NCBI RefSeq assembly: GCF_014697415.1
Contig: NZ_JACJRT010000012.1
Coordinates: 1 to 62,472 of the forward strand
DNA: 62,472 nucleotides
Direction of reading: 5' to 3'
Origin: Cyanobium sp. FACHB-13342
GTDB lineage: Bacteria > Cyanobacteriota > Cyanobacteriia > PCC-6307 > Cyanobiaceae
Both the position numbers and the translations under genes were made by a program. Under the pieces are notes generated by a model. It saw only the letters and a program-made list of their open reading frames with translations. It was not told the DNA's origin and made no database searches. Of this stretch, positions 26,187 to 36,457 are shown piece after piece; position 1 is the stretch's first letter; the number at the start of each line of letters is the position of its first letter.

Positions 26187-27491
26187 CTAGGCACTCCGCC
26201 CAGGCGGCATCTGATCGGGAGGCATCTGATTGGGAGGCATCGGATCGGGGGGCAGCAGCTCCTGCACCAGGGAGGCCAGGCTGGCCACGGCCCCCGGCTG
26301 GCCCCTCAGGCTGCGCAGATCGGCCCGCATTCCCTCCAGGCGTTCGGGTGCGGCGAGCCAGTCGGCGGCCTCAGCGGCAATGCCCTCGGGCGTGATCGGG
26401 CCCACCCGCTCCGGCACCAGCAGGCGACCGGCGGCAATGTTGGGGGAGGCCAGGAAGCCGCGATGGCGCAGCCGCCAGAGGGTCAGCAGCACCCCAAAGA
26501 ACCAGCGCAGTAGGGGCAGGCGCCCCACCAACCCGGCCAGGCCATCCCAGGCCTGCATCACATGCAGGTGCTGGGTGGGCACGAGCACGAGCATGGGCAC
26601 CCCCAGGGCCGCCAACTCCGCCGTGTTGGCCCCCACCGTGGTGAGGGCCAGGGCGCACTGGCTGAGGGCGCTGTGCACCGGGTTCTCGCGGGCCAGCTGG
26701 ATGCGGGTGCCGGCCTGGGTCTCGAGCAGATCGCCGGCGAGCATCCTGGGCACACCGGCGCGATAGGCACGGGCGATCGGATTGGCGGCACCGGCCTGGG
26801 CCAGCAACTCCTCCAGGCTGGTGGTGGGGGCCAGGGGCAGCAGGAAGCGGCAGCCGGGCCGCAAGGCCGCCAGGCGATCGGCCGTTTCCAGCAGAAAGGG
26901 CATGCCGACCCGCAGCTTCGCCCGCTTGGAACCGGGCAGCAGGGCCACCCATTCACCCTCGGGCAGCGGTGCATCGGTGCGGGCCATCTCCGAGAGATCG
27001 GCCATCAGGTCACCCACCACCGTGCAGCGTCCCGCCCAGCGCGGCGGCAGGCGCCCGGCCGCCAGGGGACCCATCGCGGCGATCCGGTCATTCCAGCGGG
27101 GCCAGCGGGCCACCCATTCGGCGTAGGTGAGGTGCCGGTAGCCCAGGCGTGCCGACAGGAGCACCGTCCAGAACTGATCACCGCCCAGAAACACCACCAC
27201 CCCCTGCCGGCCCCAGGGGCCGAACCGCTGGGGCCGCAGCAGCAGCGACCAGAAACTCCGGGCCGGCACGATGCGCTCAAACAATCCCCAGGCCGCCGCG
27301 GCGCGGTGTTCCTGCCCCGTGCCGTTCGGGCAGGGCACCAGCACCAACTGCAAGCTGCAAGTGGCATCGGGCACGGCCGGCCGCAGCGGCATCAAGCGCT
27401 GCAGGCGCAGGGCCAGGGGGCGCACCCAGGTGGAGAGCTCTCCCGGGCCATTGCTCACCAGCACGATCGAGACCGGTGGCGGGGGGGTCAC
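26187..27491 (-). CDS. LpxB-like glycosyltransferase-fold protein
   Basis: A 434-residue protein resembling lipid-A-disaccharide synthase in layout: N-terminal VSIVLVSNGPGELSTWV (nucleotide-sugar fold start), a centre with VALLPGSKRAKLR and C-terminal CALALTTVGANTAELAALGVP, the usual donor-binding Glu region. Cyanobacteria of this group generally keep such a protein; whether it makes lipid A here is not shown. The GTG chosen precedes the first strand. The last 20 residues are PPDPMPPNQMPPDQMPPGRS, from a 15-base tandem repeat. tRNA-Leu lies just upstream. Confidence 0.75.
   Translation of the reverse strand: MTPPPPVSIVLVSNGPGELSTWVRPLALRLQRLMPLRPAVPDATCSLQLVLVPCPNGTGQEHRAAAAWGLFERIVPARSFWSLLLRPQRFGPWGRQGVVVFLGGDQFWTVLLSARLGYRHLTYAEWVARWPRWNDRIAAMGPLAAGRLPPRWAGRCTVVGDLMADLSEMARTDAPLPEGEWVALLPGSKRAKLRVGMPFLLETADRLAALRPGCRFLLPLAPTTSLEELLAQAGAANPIARAYRAGVPRMLAGDLLETQAGTRIQLARENPVHSALSQCALALTTVGANTAELAALGVPMLVLVPTQHLHVMQAWDGLAGLVGRLPLLRWFFGVLLTLWRLRHRGFLASPNIAAGRLLVPERVGPITPEGIAAEAADWLAAPERLEGMRADLRSLRGQPGAVASLASLVQELLPPDPMPPNQMPPDQMPPGRSA
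26206..26250. repeat. 15-bp tandem repeat inside the LpxB-like gene
   Basis: Three near-identical copies of GGCATCTGATCGGGA (the second and third differ by one to three bases) encode the PPxxM tail near the C-terminus. A 15-base unit keeps the frame, so copy number can vary without harm. Confidence 0.85.
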
Positions 27492-27543
27492 CCTGGGAAC
27501 CCGCTTCGGTTCAGGCAACGGCTGGCTGAAAGGAAAAAAGAAA

Positions 27544-27625
27544 TGCGGATGACGAGACTTGAACTCGTAAGGCCGAAGCCACACGCCCCTCAAACGTGCG
27601 TGTCTACCAATTCCACCACATCCGC
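27544..27625 (-). tRNA. trnL-GAG: tRNA-Leu (anticodon GAG)
   Basis: An 82-base class II tRNA. Acceptor stem GCGGATG pairs with CATCCGC, discriminator A. The D arm is GTGG-AATTGGTAGA-CAC. The anticodon stem CACGT/GCGTG encloses TTGAGGG, giving anticodon GAG. The long variable arm is TGGCTTCGGCCTT, and the T arm is ACGAG-TTCAAGT-CTCGT. CCA is not encoded (AAA-rich sequence follows in the plus strand). It reads leucine CUC and CUU codons. The LpxB-like gene lies 52 bases downstream on the same strand. Confidence 0.97.
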
Positions 27626-27761
27626 ATGGGGGGACGGTCCGCCGCAAGGGCGTTCCGGCGTGCAATATACCCATCGCCCTTCCCTCTCGCCCCGTGATGC
27701 CGGCGGGCCTGGGAAGCACTGATACAGTCCGTTTTGGCCCGTATCAGCTGAGTCGCCGCGG

Positions 27762-29120
27762 ATGCCCATCGGCAAGTTGCTGATCGCCAACCGTGGCGAG
27801 ATCGCCCTGCGAATCCTGCGCACCTGCCGGGAGCTCGGGATCCCCACCGTGGCCGTCTACAGCACGGTGGACAAGAACGCCCTCCACGTGCAGCTGGCCG
27901 ATGAAGCCGTGTGCGTGGGCGAGGCGCCGAGCAGCAAGAGCTACCTCAACATTCCCAACATCCTGGCGGCGGCCACCTCCCGCGGTGCCGACGCCATCCA
28001 TCCCGGCTACGGCTTTCTGGCGGAAAACGACCGCTTCGCCGAGATCTGCGCCGACCACGGCATCACCTTCGTGGGCCCCTCCCCGGAAGCCATCCGCTCG
28101 ATGGGGGACAAGTCGACGGCCAAGGCCACCATGCAGACGGTGGGCGTGCCCACCATTCCCGGCAGTGAAGGTCTCCTGGACACACCAGCCGATGCCGCCC
28201 GTCTGGCCGAGTCCATGGGCTATCCGGTGATGATCAAGGCCACCGCCGGCGGTGGCGGCCGCGGCATGCGCCTGGTGCCGGGTCCCGACCAGCTCGAAAG
28301 CCTGTTCAAGGCGGCCCAGGGGGAAGCGGAAGCGGCCTTCGGCAACCCCGGCCTGTACATGGAGAAATTCATTGACCGGCCCCGGCACGTGGAGGTGCAG
28401 GTGCTGGCCGATCGCCACGGCAACGTGGTGCACCTCGGTGAGCGCGACTGCTCGATCCAACGCCGCCACCAGAAGCTGCTGGAGGAGGCGCCCAGCGTGG
28501 CCATCAATGCCGACCTGCGCCGCCAGATGGGCGAAGCCGCCGTGGCCGCCGCCCGCACCATTGGCTACGAGGGCGCCGGCACCGTTGAGTTTCTGGTGGA
28601 TCGCAGCGGCAAGTTCTATTTCATGGAAATGAACACCCGCATCCAGGTGGAACACCCGGTCACCGAAATGGTCACCGGTGTCGACCTGATCGCCGAGCAG
28701 TTGCGGATTGCCGGAGGGGAACCGATCTCGGTCACCCAGGACCAGATCAAGCTCTGCGGCCACGCCATCGAGGTGCGCATCAACGCCGAAGACCCGCGCC
28801 AGAATTTTCGTCCCGCCCCCGGCAAGATCACCGGCTGGTTGCCCCCCGGAGGCCCCGGCGTGCGGGTCGACAGCCACGTGTACACGGGCTACGAAATTCC
28901 ACCCTTCTACGACTCCCTGATCGGCAAGGTGATCGTGTGGGGCACCGACCGGCCCCATGCCCTGCGGCGTCTGCGCCGGGCCCTGTCGGAATGTGCCGTC
29001 ACCGGCATCCCCACCACCATCGAGTTCCACCTGCAGCTGCTCGATCGGCCCGAATTCCAGGCCGGCGATGTGCACACCAAGTTTGTCGAGCAGGACATGC
29101 TGCCCCAGACCAACCCCTGA
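27762..29120 (+). CDS. accC: Acetyl-CoA carboxylase, biotin carboxylase subunit
   Basis: A 452-residue ATP-grasp enzyme that carboxylates biotin on AccB in the first step of fatty acid synthesis. It has the N-terminal domain ([16 protein letters not shown]), the glycine-rich ATP loop [11 protein letters not shown], the biotin/bicarbonate site [14 protein letters not shown] and the expected C-terminal domain. Full length for the family. The ATG has conserved [11 protein letters not shown] downstream. accB is not adjacent, as is usual in cyanobacteria. Confidence 0.97.
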   Translation: MPIGKLLIANRGEIALRILRTCRELGIPTVAVYSTVDKNALHVQLADEAVCVGEAPSSKSYLNIPNILAAATSRGADAIHPGYGFLAENDRFAEICADHGITFVGPSPEAIRSMGDKSTAKATMQTVGVPTIPGSEGLLDTPADAARLAESMGYPVMIKATAGGGGRGMRLVPGPDQLESLFKAAQGEAEAAFGNPGLYMEKFIDRPRHVEVQVLADRHGNVVHLGERDCSIQRRHQKLLEEAPSVAINADLRRQMGEAAVAAARTIGYEGAGTVEFLVDRSGKFYFMEMNTRIQVEHPVTEMVTGVDLIAEQLRIAGGEPISVTQDQIKLCGHAIEVRINAEDPRQNFRPAPGKITGWLPPGGPGVRVDSHVYTGYEIPPFYDSLIGKVIVWGTDRPHALRRLRRALSECAVTGIPTTIEFHLQLLDRPEFQAGDVHTKFVEQDMLPQTNP

Positions 29121-29139
29121 GCCCCGCTCAGCGTGCCGA

Positions 29140-29484
29140 CTAGCCCACCACCAGCCCCTGGGCCCGCAGCAACACCAGCGTCACCAGTCCCTGTTGGCCC
29201 ACGAGGAGTTCGCGCACCAGGCTCAGCAGGCCCACCCACACCACCGGCGTCACATCCACCCCACCGATGGGCTGGATCAGCCGCCGGGTGGCCACCAGCA
29301 GGGGCTCGGTGGGGGCCCCGATCCAGCGCATCGCGCCCCGGCTCAGATCCACCTGGGGGTACCAGGTGAGCACGATGCGGAACAGAAACAGCAGGGTCCA
29401 CAGCGCCAGGCCCAGCCCCAGCGCGAGGTTCAACCCGGACAACAACGGCAGCCAGGACAGGGATTCGGAGGGCAGGGCCGTCAC
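29140..29484 (-). CDS. YggT family membrane protein
   Basis: A 114-residue protein with two or three membrane segments: LNLALGLGLALWTLLFLFRI, a conserved loop SWYP-like (LTWYPQVDLSRG), the motif PTEPLLVATRRLIQP-GGVD and a final helix VWVGLLSLVRELLV. This is the YggT/Ycf19 family, linked in plastids and cyanobacteria to membrane protein and cytochrome assembly. The start is GTG. It converges on accC with a 19-base gap and is divergent from psbX. Confidence 0.87.
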   Translation of the reverse strand: MTALPSESLSWLPLLSGLNLALGLGLALWTLLFLFRIVLTWYPQVDLSRGAMRWIGAPTEPLLVATRRLIQPIGGVDVTPVVWVGLLSLVRELLVGQQGLVTLVLLRAQGLVVG

Positions 29485-29574
29485 AAAGCTCTAAGCAGCT
29501 GGGAGTCCAGCGTAGGAAGCGGCCGCCACTGCCTAGGATTCCGCGACGCTTGACGCCTGAAAGCGGGCCCCGCC

Positions 29575-29697
29575 ATGACGCCTTCCCTCGCCAATTTCCT
29601 CAACAGCCTGGTGGCTGGTGCCGTGATCGTGGTGGTGCCCATCACCATCGCCCTGGTGCTGATCAGCCAGAACGATCGCCTCGATCGCCGCCTCTGA
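29575..29697 (+). CDS. psbX: Photosystem II protein PsbX
   Basis: A 40-residue single-helix subunit of PSII. The sequence starts [20 protein letters not shown] and continues [19 protein letters not shown], matching the family's [19 protein letters not shown] signature. PsbX sits near cytochrome b559 and affects Q_B turnover. The single membrane helix has the expected length and a short polar C-terminus facing the stroma. It is followed 56 bases later by ycf66 on the same strand. Confidence 0.95.
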   Translation: MTPSLANFLNSLVAGAVIVVVPITIALVLISQNDRLDRRL

Positions 29698-29753
29698 GCC
29701 CGGCTCTAGACCAACTGCCTACACTGGCGAAACGGTCCGACGGGTGAGTTTCC

Positions 29754-30656
29754 GTGGTTAACGCCAGCCTGAATTGGGCCAGCATCGTGGGCATCGTGCT
29801 GGCGGTGGGCGGTGCGCTGCTCTATTTCATGCGCAGCTTCAAGCCCGCCCTGGCCCGCGACTACGACGTGTTCTTTGCCGCCGTGGGTCTGCTCTGCGGC
29901 GGCATTCTGTTTTTCCAGGGTTGGCGCCTCGACCCGATTCTCCAGTTCGGCCAGTTCCTGCTGGCCGGCACCACGGTGTTTTTCGCCTACGAGAGCGTGC
30001 GGCTGCGGGGCGTGACCACCGAACAGGCCCGGCGCTCGTCCTATTTCGACGACGACGAACCCATGCCCGCCCCGGGCCCCTACAGGCCTCGCATGGGTGG
30101 ACGGGCCTGGGGAGAGAGCGACGTGGATCGCTTCGATGAACCCCAAGCCCTGCGTCGCCGCATCCCCTCCCGTGACGAGGACGGCGACGACGACTTTTAC
30201 CGGGCCCGCCGGCCGAGCAGTCGGGCAGCCATTCCGGAACGGGCCGCGAGCCGGCGCCCGGCCGAGGATGACTGGGCTCCCCAATCGCCCGCCACCACCC
30301 CCGATCGGGGCCGCTACACCCCCTCGGGCAGCAGCCCCGCCAGCCGCCCCGCCCCTGATTTCGGCGCCCGCCGGCGGGACCGGGACAGCGGCAACGAACC
30401 CCGCCGCGGCAGCCGTCCGGTGGCCTCCAACGAGGGGATGCCCCGCTCCAGCCGCCGCCCCGCTGAACCCGAAGGTGCTCCGGCGTCGACAACTCCTCCC
30501 CGGGGGCCAGCCGGGATTCCCCAGGGAAGCCCCCTCAGCGGTAGGGCCAACCGGCCCGCCGCCGGCGACATCAGCGATGCCGACTTCACCCCGATCCAGC
30601 CCCCCTCCAGCCCCGGCCCCCGTCCACGGGACAACAGCTCGCGCTTCGACGACTGA
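29754..30656 (+). CDS. ycf66: Ycf66 family protein
   Basis: A 300-residue protein. The conserved part is the first about 95 residues: three helices (SIVGIVLAVGGALLYFMRSF, DYDVFFAAVGLLCGGILFF, FGQFLLAGTTVFFAYESVRLRG), the Ycf66 module of plastids and cyanobacteria. The remaining 200 residues are Arg/Pro/Asp/Ser-rich, clearly disordered. Function unknown. The GTG start gives the conserved VNASLNWASI. The 3' end probably overlaps the beginning of the next gene. Confidence 0.92.
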   Translation: MVNASLNWASIVGIVLAVGGALLYFMRSFKPALARDYDVFFAAVGLLCGGILFFQGWRLDPILQFGQFLLAGTTVFFAYESVRLRGVTTEQARRSSYFDDDEPMPAPGPYRPRMGGRAWGESDVDRFDEPQALRRRIPSRDEDGDDDFYRARRPSSRAAIPERAASRRPAEDDWAPQSPATTPDRGRYTPSGSSPASRPAPDFGARRRDRDSGNEPRRGSRPVASNEGMPRSSRRPAEPEGAPASTTPPRGPAGIPQGSPLSGRANRPAAGDISDADFTPIQPPSSPGPRPRDNSSRFDD

Positions 30657-31227
30657 ATCCCCCCTGCCCAGGGCCTCCCGGCTACCGATACTGCTGCTGC
30701 CGGCTCTGGCGCTCCTGCTGGCCGGCTGCGGAGAAGGGGCCTGGCTCGCCCGGCGCAGCGCCGGGCCGACCGGCGGATTTCTGGAGGCCAACCGCCAGGA
30801 TCCGGCCCTGAGCGGCCAAGGACGTTTCCTGGCCTCGGTGGTGGAACGGAGCGGCCGCGCCACGCTGCTGCTGCAGGAGCAACCCAGCGGCACGGTGATT
30901 CGCCTGCGTCACTTCCAGGGCCACCAGCCCCACAGCTCTCCCTCCCTGAGCTGGACCGGCCGCTACGTGGCGGCCCTGGTGCAGCAAGGGGCCCAGAGGG
31001 TGCCCCTGATTGAAGACCGGGCCACGGGAGCCCTGCATCGCCTGCCCCTGCCCGCGGATCGCACCGCCGTGCGCCTCAGCCTGGCGCCTGATGCCCGCCG
31101 GCTGGCCGTGCAGGTGGCGCAGGCAGGCCAGTGGCGCGTCCAGGCCTTTGACCTGGCCGGCCTGCTGGAACCCGACCTCCCCGGCGGCGTGGCCATCCAG
31201 GGCGGCGGTCCGGGAGCCCCACCGTGA
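30577..31227 (+). CDS. Lipoprotein with TolB-like repeats (first of a pair)
   Basis: A lipoprotein with hydrophobic stretch RLPILLLPALALLLAGC and lipobox LAGC. The mature part has short repeated beta units (GRFLASVVERSGRATLLLQE; GRYVAALVQQG; ARRLAVQVAQAGQWRV) like the WD40/TolB beta-propeller blades of secreted proteins. The start is uncertain: the ATG given overlaps ycf66 by 80 bases and makes an unusually long 35-residue N-region, while a CTG at 30664 would give a normal signal peptide. It overlaps the next gene by four bases. Confidence 0.68.
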   Translation: MPTSPRSSPPPAPAPVHGTTARASTTESPLPRASRLPILLLPALALLLAGCGEGAWLARRSAGPTGGFLEANRQDPALSGQGRFLASVVERSGRATLLLQEQPSGTVIRLRHFQGHQPHSSPSLSWTGRYVAALVQQGAQRVPLIEDRATGALHRLPLPADRTAVRLSLAPDARRLAVQVAQAGQWRVQAFDLAGLLEPDLPGGVAIQGGGPGAPP

Positions 31228-31700
31228 AGAGGCTGGTGTGCGCCACCCTTCTGGGGGGTCTGCTGAGCGGCTGCATGGGGTCCATGCCGTTGCCGATCGG
31301 CCCGCTCAATCGCCAGCTGGAGAGCCTGGGAGCCAACCGCGACCCCTCCCTGAGCGGCCGCTGGCTGGCCCTGATCAGCGGCAAGGGCGGACGGGAACAG
31401 GTGATGCTGGTGGATCTGGAGCTTCAGCAGCCCCTGCCCCTTCCGGGCCTCAACCGGGCCGATGCCCAGCCGCTGAGCGTCAGCGTGGATGGCGCCGGCG
31501 ACCGAATCGCCCTGGTGCGGCAACTGGAGGGGCGCACGGAGCTGGTGCTCTACCGCCGATCCCTCCAGAGCTTGCAGCCAATCGCCATGGTGCCGAGTGG
31601 CGTGCCCAGACAGGTGCAGCTGCAGGCCGATGGCCGCCAGATGGCGGTGCAGGTCAGTCGGGGCGGGCTCTGGCAGGTGGATCTGGTGCAGATCCCCTAG
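31224..31700 (+). CDS. Lipoprotein with TolB-like repeats (second of a pair)
   Basis: A 158-residue lipoprotein with a short signal peptide and lipobox LLSGC (Cys17). It shares its plan with the upstream gene: ANRDPSLSGRWLALISGKGGREQVMLVD, then RIALVRQLEGRTELVLY and MAVQVSRGGLWQVDL. The phrase NRxDPxLSGxxRxLA appears in both, so the two arose by duplication. Its GTG start overlaps the upstream stop by four bases. A partial propeller may be completed by pairing of the two proteins; that is inference. Confidence 0.75.
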   Translation: MKRLVCATLLGGLLSGCMGSMPLPIGPLNRQLESLGANRDPSLSGRWLALISGKGGREQVMLVDLELQQPLPLPGLNRADAQPLSVSVDGAGDRIALVRQLEGRTELVLYRRSLQSLQPIAMVPSGVPRQVQLQADGRQMAVQVSRGGLWQVDLVQIP

Positions 31701-31873
31701 GGCACCAGGCCAGCCCAGTGCAGGAAGGTGTCCCCGCTGAGGGCCTCGATCAGCAGCACGGCCACAAAGCCCACCATGGCGAAACGGCCATTCACCCGCT
31801 CGGCATAACCGCTCCAGCCGAAGGACGGCACATCACGGGTGGTGGCACTGGTGGCGGGAGTCTCGTCAGGCAT
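31697..31873 (-). CDS. hli: High-light-inducible protein (one-helix chlorophyll-binding)
   Basis: A 58-residue protein with the chlorophyll-binding motif AERVNGRFAMVGFVAVLLIE, in which Glu, Asn and Arg match the ExxNGRxAM consensus, in a single thylakoid helix. Hli proteins bind chlorophyll and carotenoid and protect PSII assembly. The chosen ATG (MPDETPATSATT) gives the usual short N-terminus; an in-frame ATG at 31900 would overlap the upstream ABC gene by 23 bases. It lies just downstream of the ABC transporter on the same strand. Confidence 0.93.
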   Translation of the reverse strand: MPDETPATSATTRDVPSFGWSGYAERVNGRFAMVGFVAVLLIEALSGDTFLHWAGLVP

Positions 31874-31877
31874 CAGA

Positions 31878-33869
31878 TCAAGCGTGGCGGCCAACGTCAT
31901 AGCCGGCCGCGGGCAACAGGCGCCAGTTCCCCGTGCCATCGAGCTCCAGCACCGTGTCGTGGAAGGCGGTGAGGGTGGGCCTGTGGCCCACGCTCACGAA
32001 GGCCATCTCCCGCTCCGCCAGAAGCCCGTAAAGGTGGCGCTCGGTGGCCACATCGAGGGCGCTGGTGGCCTCATCGAGAACGACAAACAGGGGCGAATTG
32101 AGCAGCAACCGGGCAAAGGCCAACCGCTGTTGCTCCCCCAGGGAGAGCAGCCGGGGCCAGTCCTGGATGATGTCGAGATCGGGATAGCGCTGCACCAGCT
32201 CGGGCAGGCGCACCTGCTCGAGCACATGCCGCAGCTGCTCATCGCTGAAGCGATCGGGCTGCAGGGGATAACAGAGCTGCTCCCGCAAGCTGCCGAGCAG
32301 CATGTAGGGCTTTTGGGGAATGAACAGCAACTCCCCCTCGCTGGGACGCTCGACCCGACCGGCCGCCGGGGGCCACAGACCACTCACCATGCGCAGGAAG
32401 GAGGTTTTGCCGCAACCGGAGGGACCCACCACCAGGAGCCGCTGGTGGCGGTCCACTTCCAGGCTGAGATCACGGATCAGGGTGCGCTGGGTGCGGGGCG
32501 GCACCAGGTCGACATGGCTCACCAGGATGGAGCCGTCGGGACGGCCCCCAGTGGTGGCGGCGAGCTTGGCCTCCAGGGCCACGGCCTCGAGACCGATCGA
32601 ATCCACCTTGCCCTGGAATCCTTCCAGGCGGCTGATGGAGGCGGAGAAGGCGGCCAGCCGGTCGATGTTGTTGACGATGTAACTGACCGAAAACAGCACC
32701 TGGCTGAAGGCAATGCTGGCCTGGCCAAACACCCCAAAATCCACCTCCTTGGAGAAGTAGATCGGCGCAATCACCAGCCAGGGAAGGAAGCGGGAGAAAT
32801 AATCGTAGGAGCGCTGAATCACGCTGATCAGGGCCTCCCAGATGATTAGCCGGTCGTAGTTGCGAATGGCACCCCCCAGCCTCCGCTCGGCCTCCTTGGC
32901 CTCCTGCTGCTCGCCGCGATAAAAGGCGATCGACTCGGCATTGTCACGGATGTGCACCAAGCCATAGCGAAAGTCAGCTTCCAGCTTGAGCTGTTGATAG
33001 TTCAGATTCACCAGCTTGCGGCTGGCAAACACGATAAGAGCGGTTCCACCTACCGAATAGGCCAACAAGACCAGGGCGAGCTGGTCACTGATGGACCACA
33101 GCACAATGATGAAACTGACAAAGGTCAGCAGGGCCGAGATGATCTCAACGGTGACGCTCAGACTCGTACCCGTGAAACTGGCCGCATCCTGGGAGATCCG
33201 CTGATCCGGGTTGTCAATTTCTTCGATCGATTCATCATTAGGGTTGAGAATGTAGTACGCCCGATTCGAGAGATAGCGGGTGAGTAGGCGGCCACTCAAC
33301 CATTCACGCCACAACAGCCCAAGCTTGGGGATCAAGTAACTCTGAACAGCCCGGATCGGCAGGGCCAGCACCAGGCAAAAAGCGTAGATCGCAACAATCT
33401 TCCAAAAATCCTCAACCTTGTACGCAACCAAGGCATTTTCAATGTTGCGGGCGATATAGCTGATTCCCACATTGATGCCGTTAATCACCAGGATTAACAG
33501 GGTGATCACCCCCATCAACAACCAGGGCAACCAGCGCCCCTGGCGCAACTTGGCTCGGAAGGCCACAAAACAGCCCAGGCCCGCAGCCAGCAACACCATC
33601 ACCAGCGGGCCAATCGGGCTGCGCCAGATCGCCGCCACCTGTTCGGGCACCCCGGGCAGAAAACGGCTGCGCAATTCGGGAATCAGGGCGCCGCTCAGGG
33701 CCAGCACCCCGGTGAGCAGCAGCAGCGTGCTGCCCACTACCACCGCCAGCAACGCGGCCACCAGCACCAGGAACTGCCAGCCCCGGGTGTCATCCACCGG
33801 CAGAAAGTAGGGCTGGGCCAGGCGCTGCAGCTTGGCCAGCTGGTCGCGGAGGGCCTTGAGGGGGTTCAT
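31878..33869 (-). CDS. ABC transporter, fused permease-ATPase (SbmA/ABCD-like)
   Basis: A 663-residue half-transporter. The N-terminal membrane domain has about six helices and the SbmA/BacA-like signature WREWLSGRLLTRYLSNRAYY. The C-terminal ATPase has Walker A GPSGCGKTS, signature LSLGEQQRLAFAR (LSLGE replaces LSGGQ, as in this family) and Walker B FVVLDEATSALD. Relatives carry peptides, vitamin B12 or fatty acyl-CoA; cargo here is unknown. The N-terminal half has lower G+C and more A/T-ending codons than the ATPase half. It is directly followed by hli. Confidence 0.88.
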   Translation of the reverse strand: MNPLKALRDQLAKLQRLAQPYFLPVDDTRGWQFLVLVAALLAVVVGSTLLLLTGVLALSGALIPELRSRFLPGVPEQVAAIWRSPIGPLVMVLLAAGLGCFVAFRAKLRQGRWLPWLLMGVITLLILVINGINVGISYIARNIENALVAYKVEDFWKIVAIYAFCLVLALPIRAVQSYLIPKLGLLWREWLSGRLLTRYLSNRAYYILNPNDESIEEIDNPDQRISQDAASFTGTSLSVTVEIISALLTFVSFIIVLWSISDQLALVLLAYSVGGTALIVFASRKLVNLNYQQLKLEADFRYGLVHIRDNAESIAFYRGEQQEAKEAERRLGGAIRNYDRLIIWEALISVIQRSYDYFSRFLPWLVIAPIYFSKEVDFGVFGQASIAFSQVLFSVSYIVNNIDRLAAFSASISRLEGFQGKVDSIGLEAVALEAKLAATTGGRPDGSILVSHVDLVPPRTQRTLIRDLSLEVDRHQRLLVVGPSGCGKTSFLRMVSGLWPPAAGRVERPSEGELLFIPQKPYMLLGSLREQLCYPLQPDRFSDEQLRHVLEQVRLPELVQRYPDLDIIQDWPRLLSLGEQQRLAFARLLLNSPLFVVLDEATSALDVATERHLYGLLAEREMAFVSVGHRPTLTAFHDTVLELDGTGNWRLLPAAGYDVGRHA

Positions 33870-33908
33870 GGGGCGGATCGGATCAGGCCATTCTCGCTGG
33901 GTCGTTCC

Positions 33909-35913
<2,005 letters not shown>

Positions 35914-36096
35914 TCAGCGACGGCGAGGATCATCGCGGAAGGGCTGAACGCCCACGTTGGGGGGCAAGTTGGCCTGCTCCTCGCGGGGATTGCCAAAGGC
36001 ATGGCCGACGCTGTCGCCGATCCAGCCGGCAAAGGCGCGAAGGGCAGGCAGGGGGGCCTGCATCGGCATGACGAGGGATTTGACCTGTGCAGCCAT
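35914..36096 (-). CDS. Conserved-looking small hypothetical protein (60 aa)
   Basis: A 60-residue protein opening MAAQVKSLVMPMQAPLPALR and ending in a charged tail PNVGVQPFRDDPRRR. A helical centre (AGWIGDSVGHAFGNPREEQANL) suggests a folded amphipathic unit with a disordered end. The ordered composition and the closing motif look protein-like, but I recognise no family. It reads toward the yifB-like stop, with the stop codons adjacent. Confidence 0.55.
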   Translation of the reverse strand: MAAQVKSLVMPMQAPLPALRAFAGWIGDSVGHAFGNPREEQANLPPNVGVQPFRDDPRRR

Positions 36097-36137
36097 GGCG
36101 GCGACCTCAGGGAGGACCCTTCCAGCATGAAGACATC

Positions 36138-36179
36138 AAAAGCCAATGGGAACAGGTAAAAGCACCTGTTCCCATTGGC
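36138..36179 (-). terminator. Strong hairpin terminator after rpsU
   Basis: A perfect 16-bp inverted repeat, GCCAATGGGAACAGGT with loop of six bases and its exact complement, is followed on the minus strand by TTTT. It lies 22 bases past the rpsU stop, so it fits an rpsU terminator. The stem has no mismatch, which is unusual here. Confidence 0.8.
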
Positions 36180-36200
36180 CTTGAGGGGAAACCGCAGGAA

Positions 36201-36371
36201 TCAGCGGCGGCGGCGGCGCTGCTGGGCCTTGCGCTTGTACTTCTCGACGGGGGTCTCGTGATGGCGCAGGCGCTTCAGGTCGGCAAAGATGCCCGCCTTG
36301 GACACCTGGCGCTTGAAGCGGCGCAGGGCCGATTCAATGCCTTCGTTTTCGCCGACGGTGACCTGGGTCAT
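36201..36371 (-). CDS. rpsU: 30S ribosomal protein S21
   Basis: A 56-residue basic protein of the small ribosomal subunit: [20 protein letters not shown] then a basic helix with [20 protein letters not shown] and a run of five Arg at the C-terminus. The family motif RRFKRxVxKAGI is present. It acts at the 3' end of 16S rRNA. It stands alone between a 16-bp hairpin terminator and the DUF3747 gene. Confidence 0.97.
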   Translation of the reverse strand: MTQVTVGENEGIESALRRFKRQVSKAGIFADLKRLRHHETPVEKYKRKAQQRRRRR

Positions 36372-36457
36372 GAAGCGCTGGGCAGCTCTCAGAGTTGCTC
36401 AATGTAGCAACTGCCTCAACGCCCCATCCCGGCGCATCGCTGAACCTGACCCTGGTG

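Noticed and set aside
26187-27719. An N-terminal extension of the LpxB-like frame through the tRNA-Leu
   Set aside because: The extra 76 codons read through the tRNA gene and have no conserved sequence.
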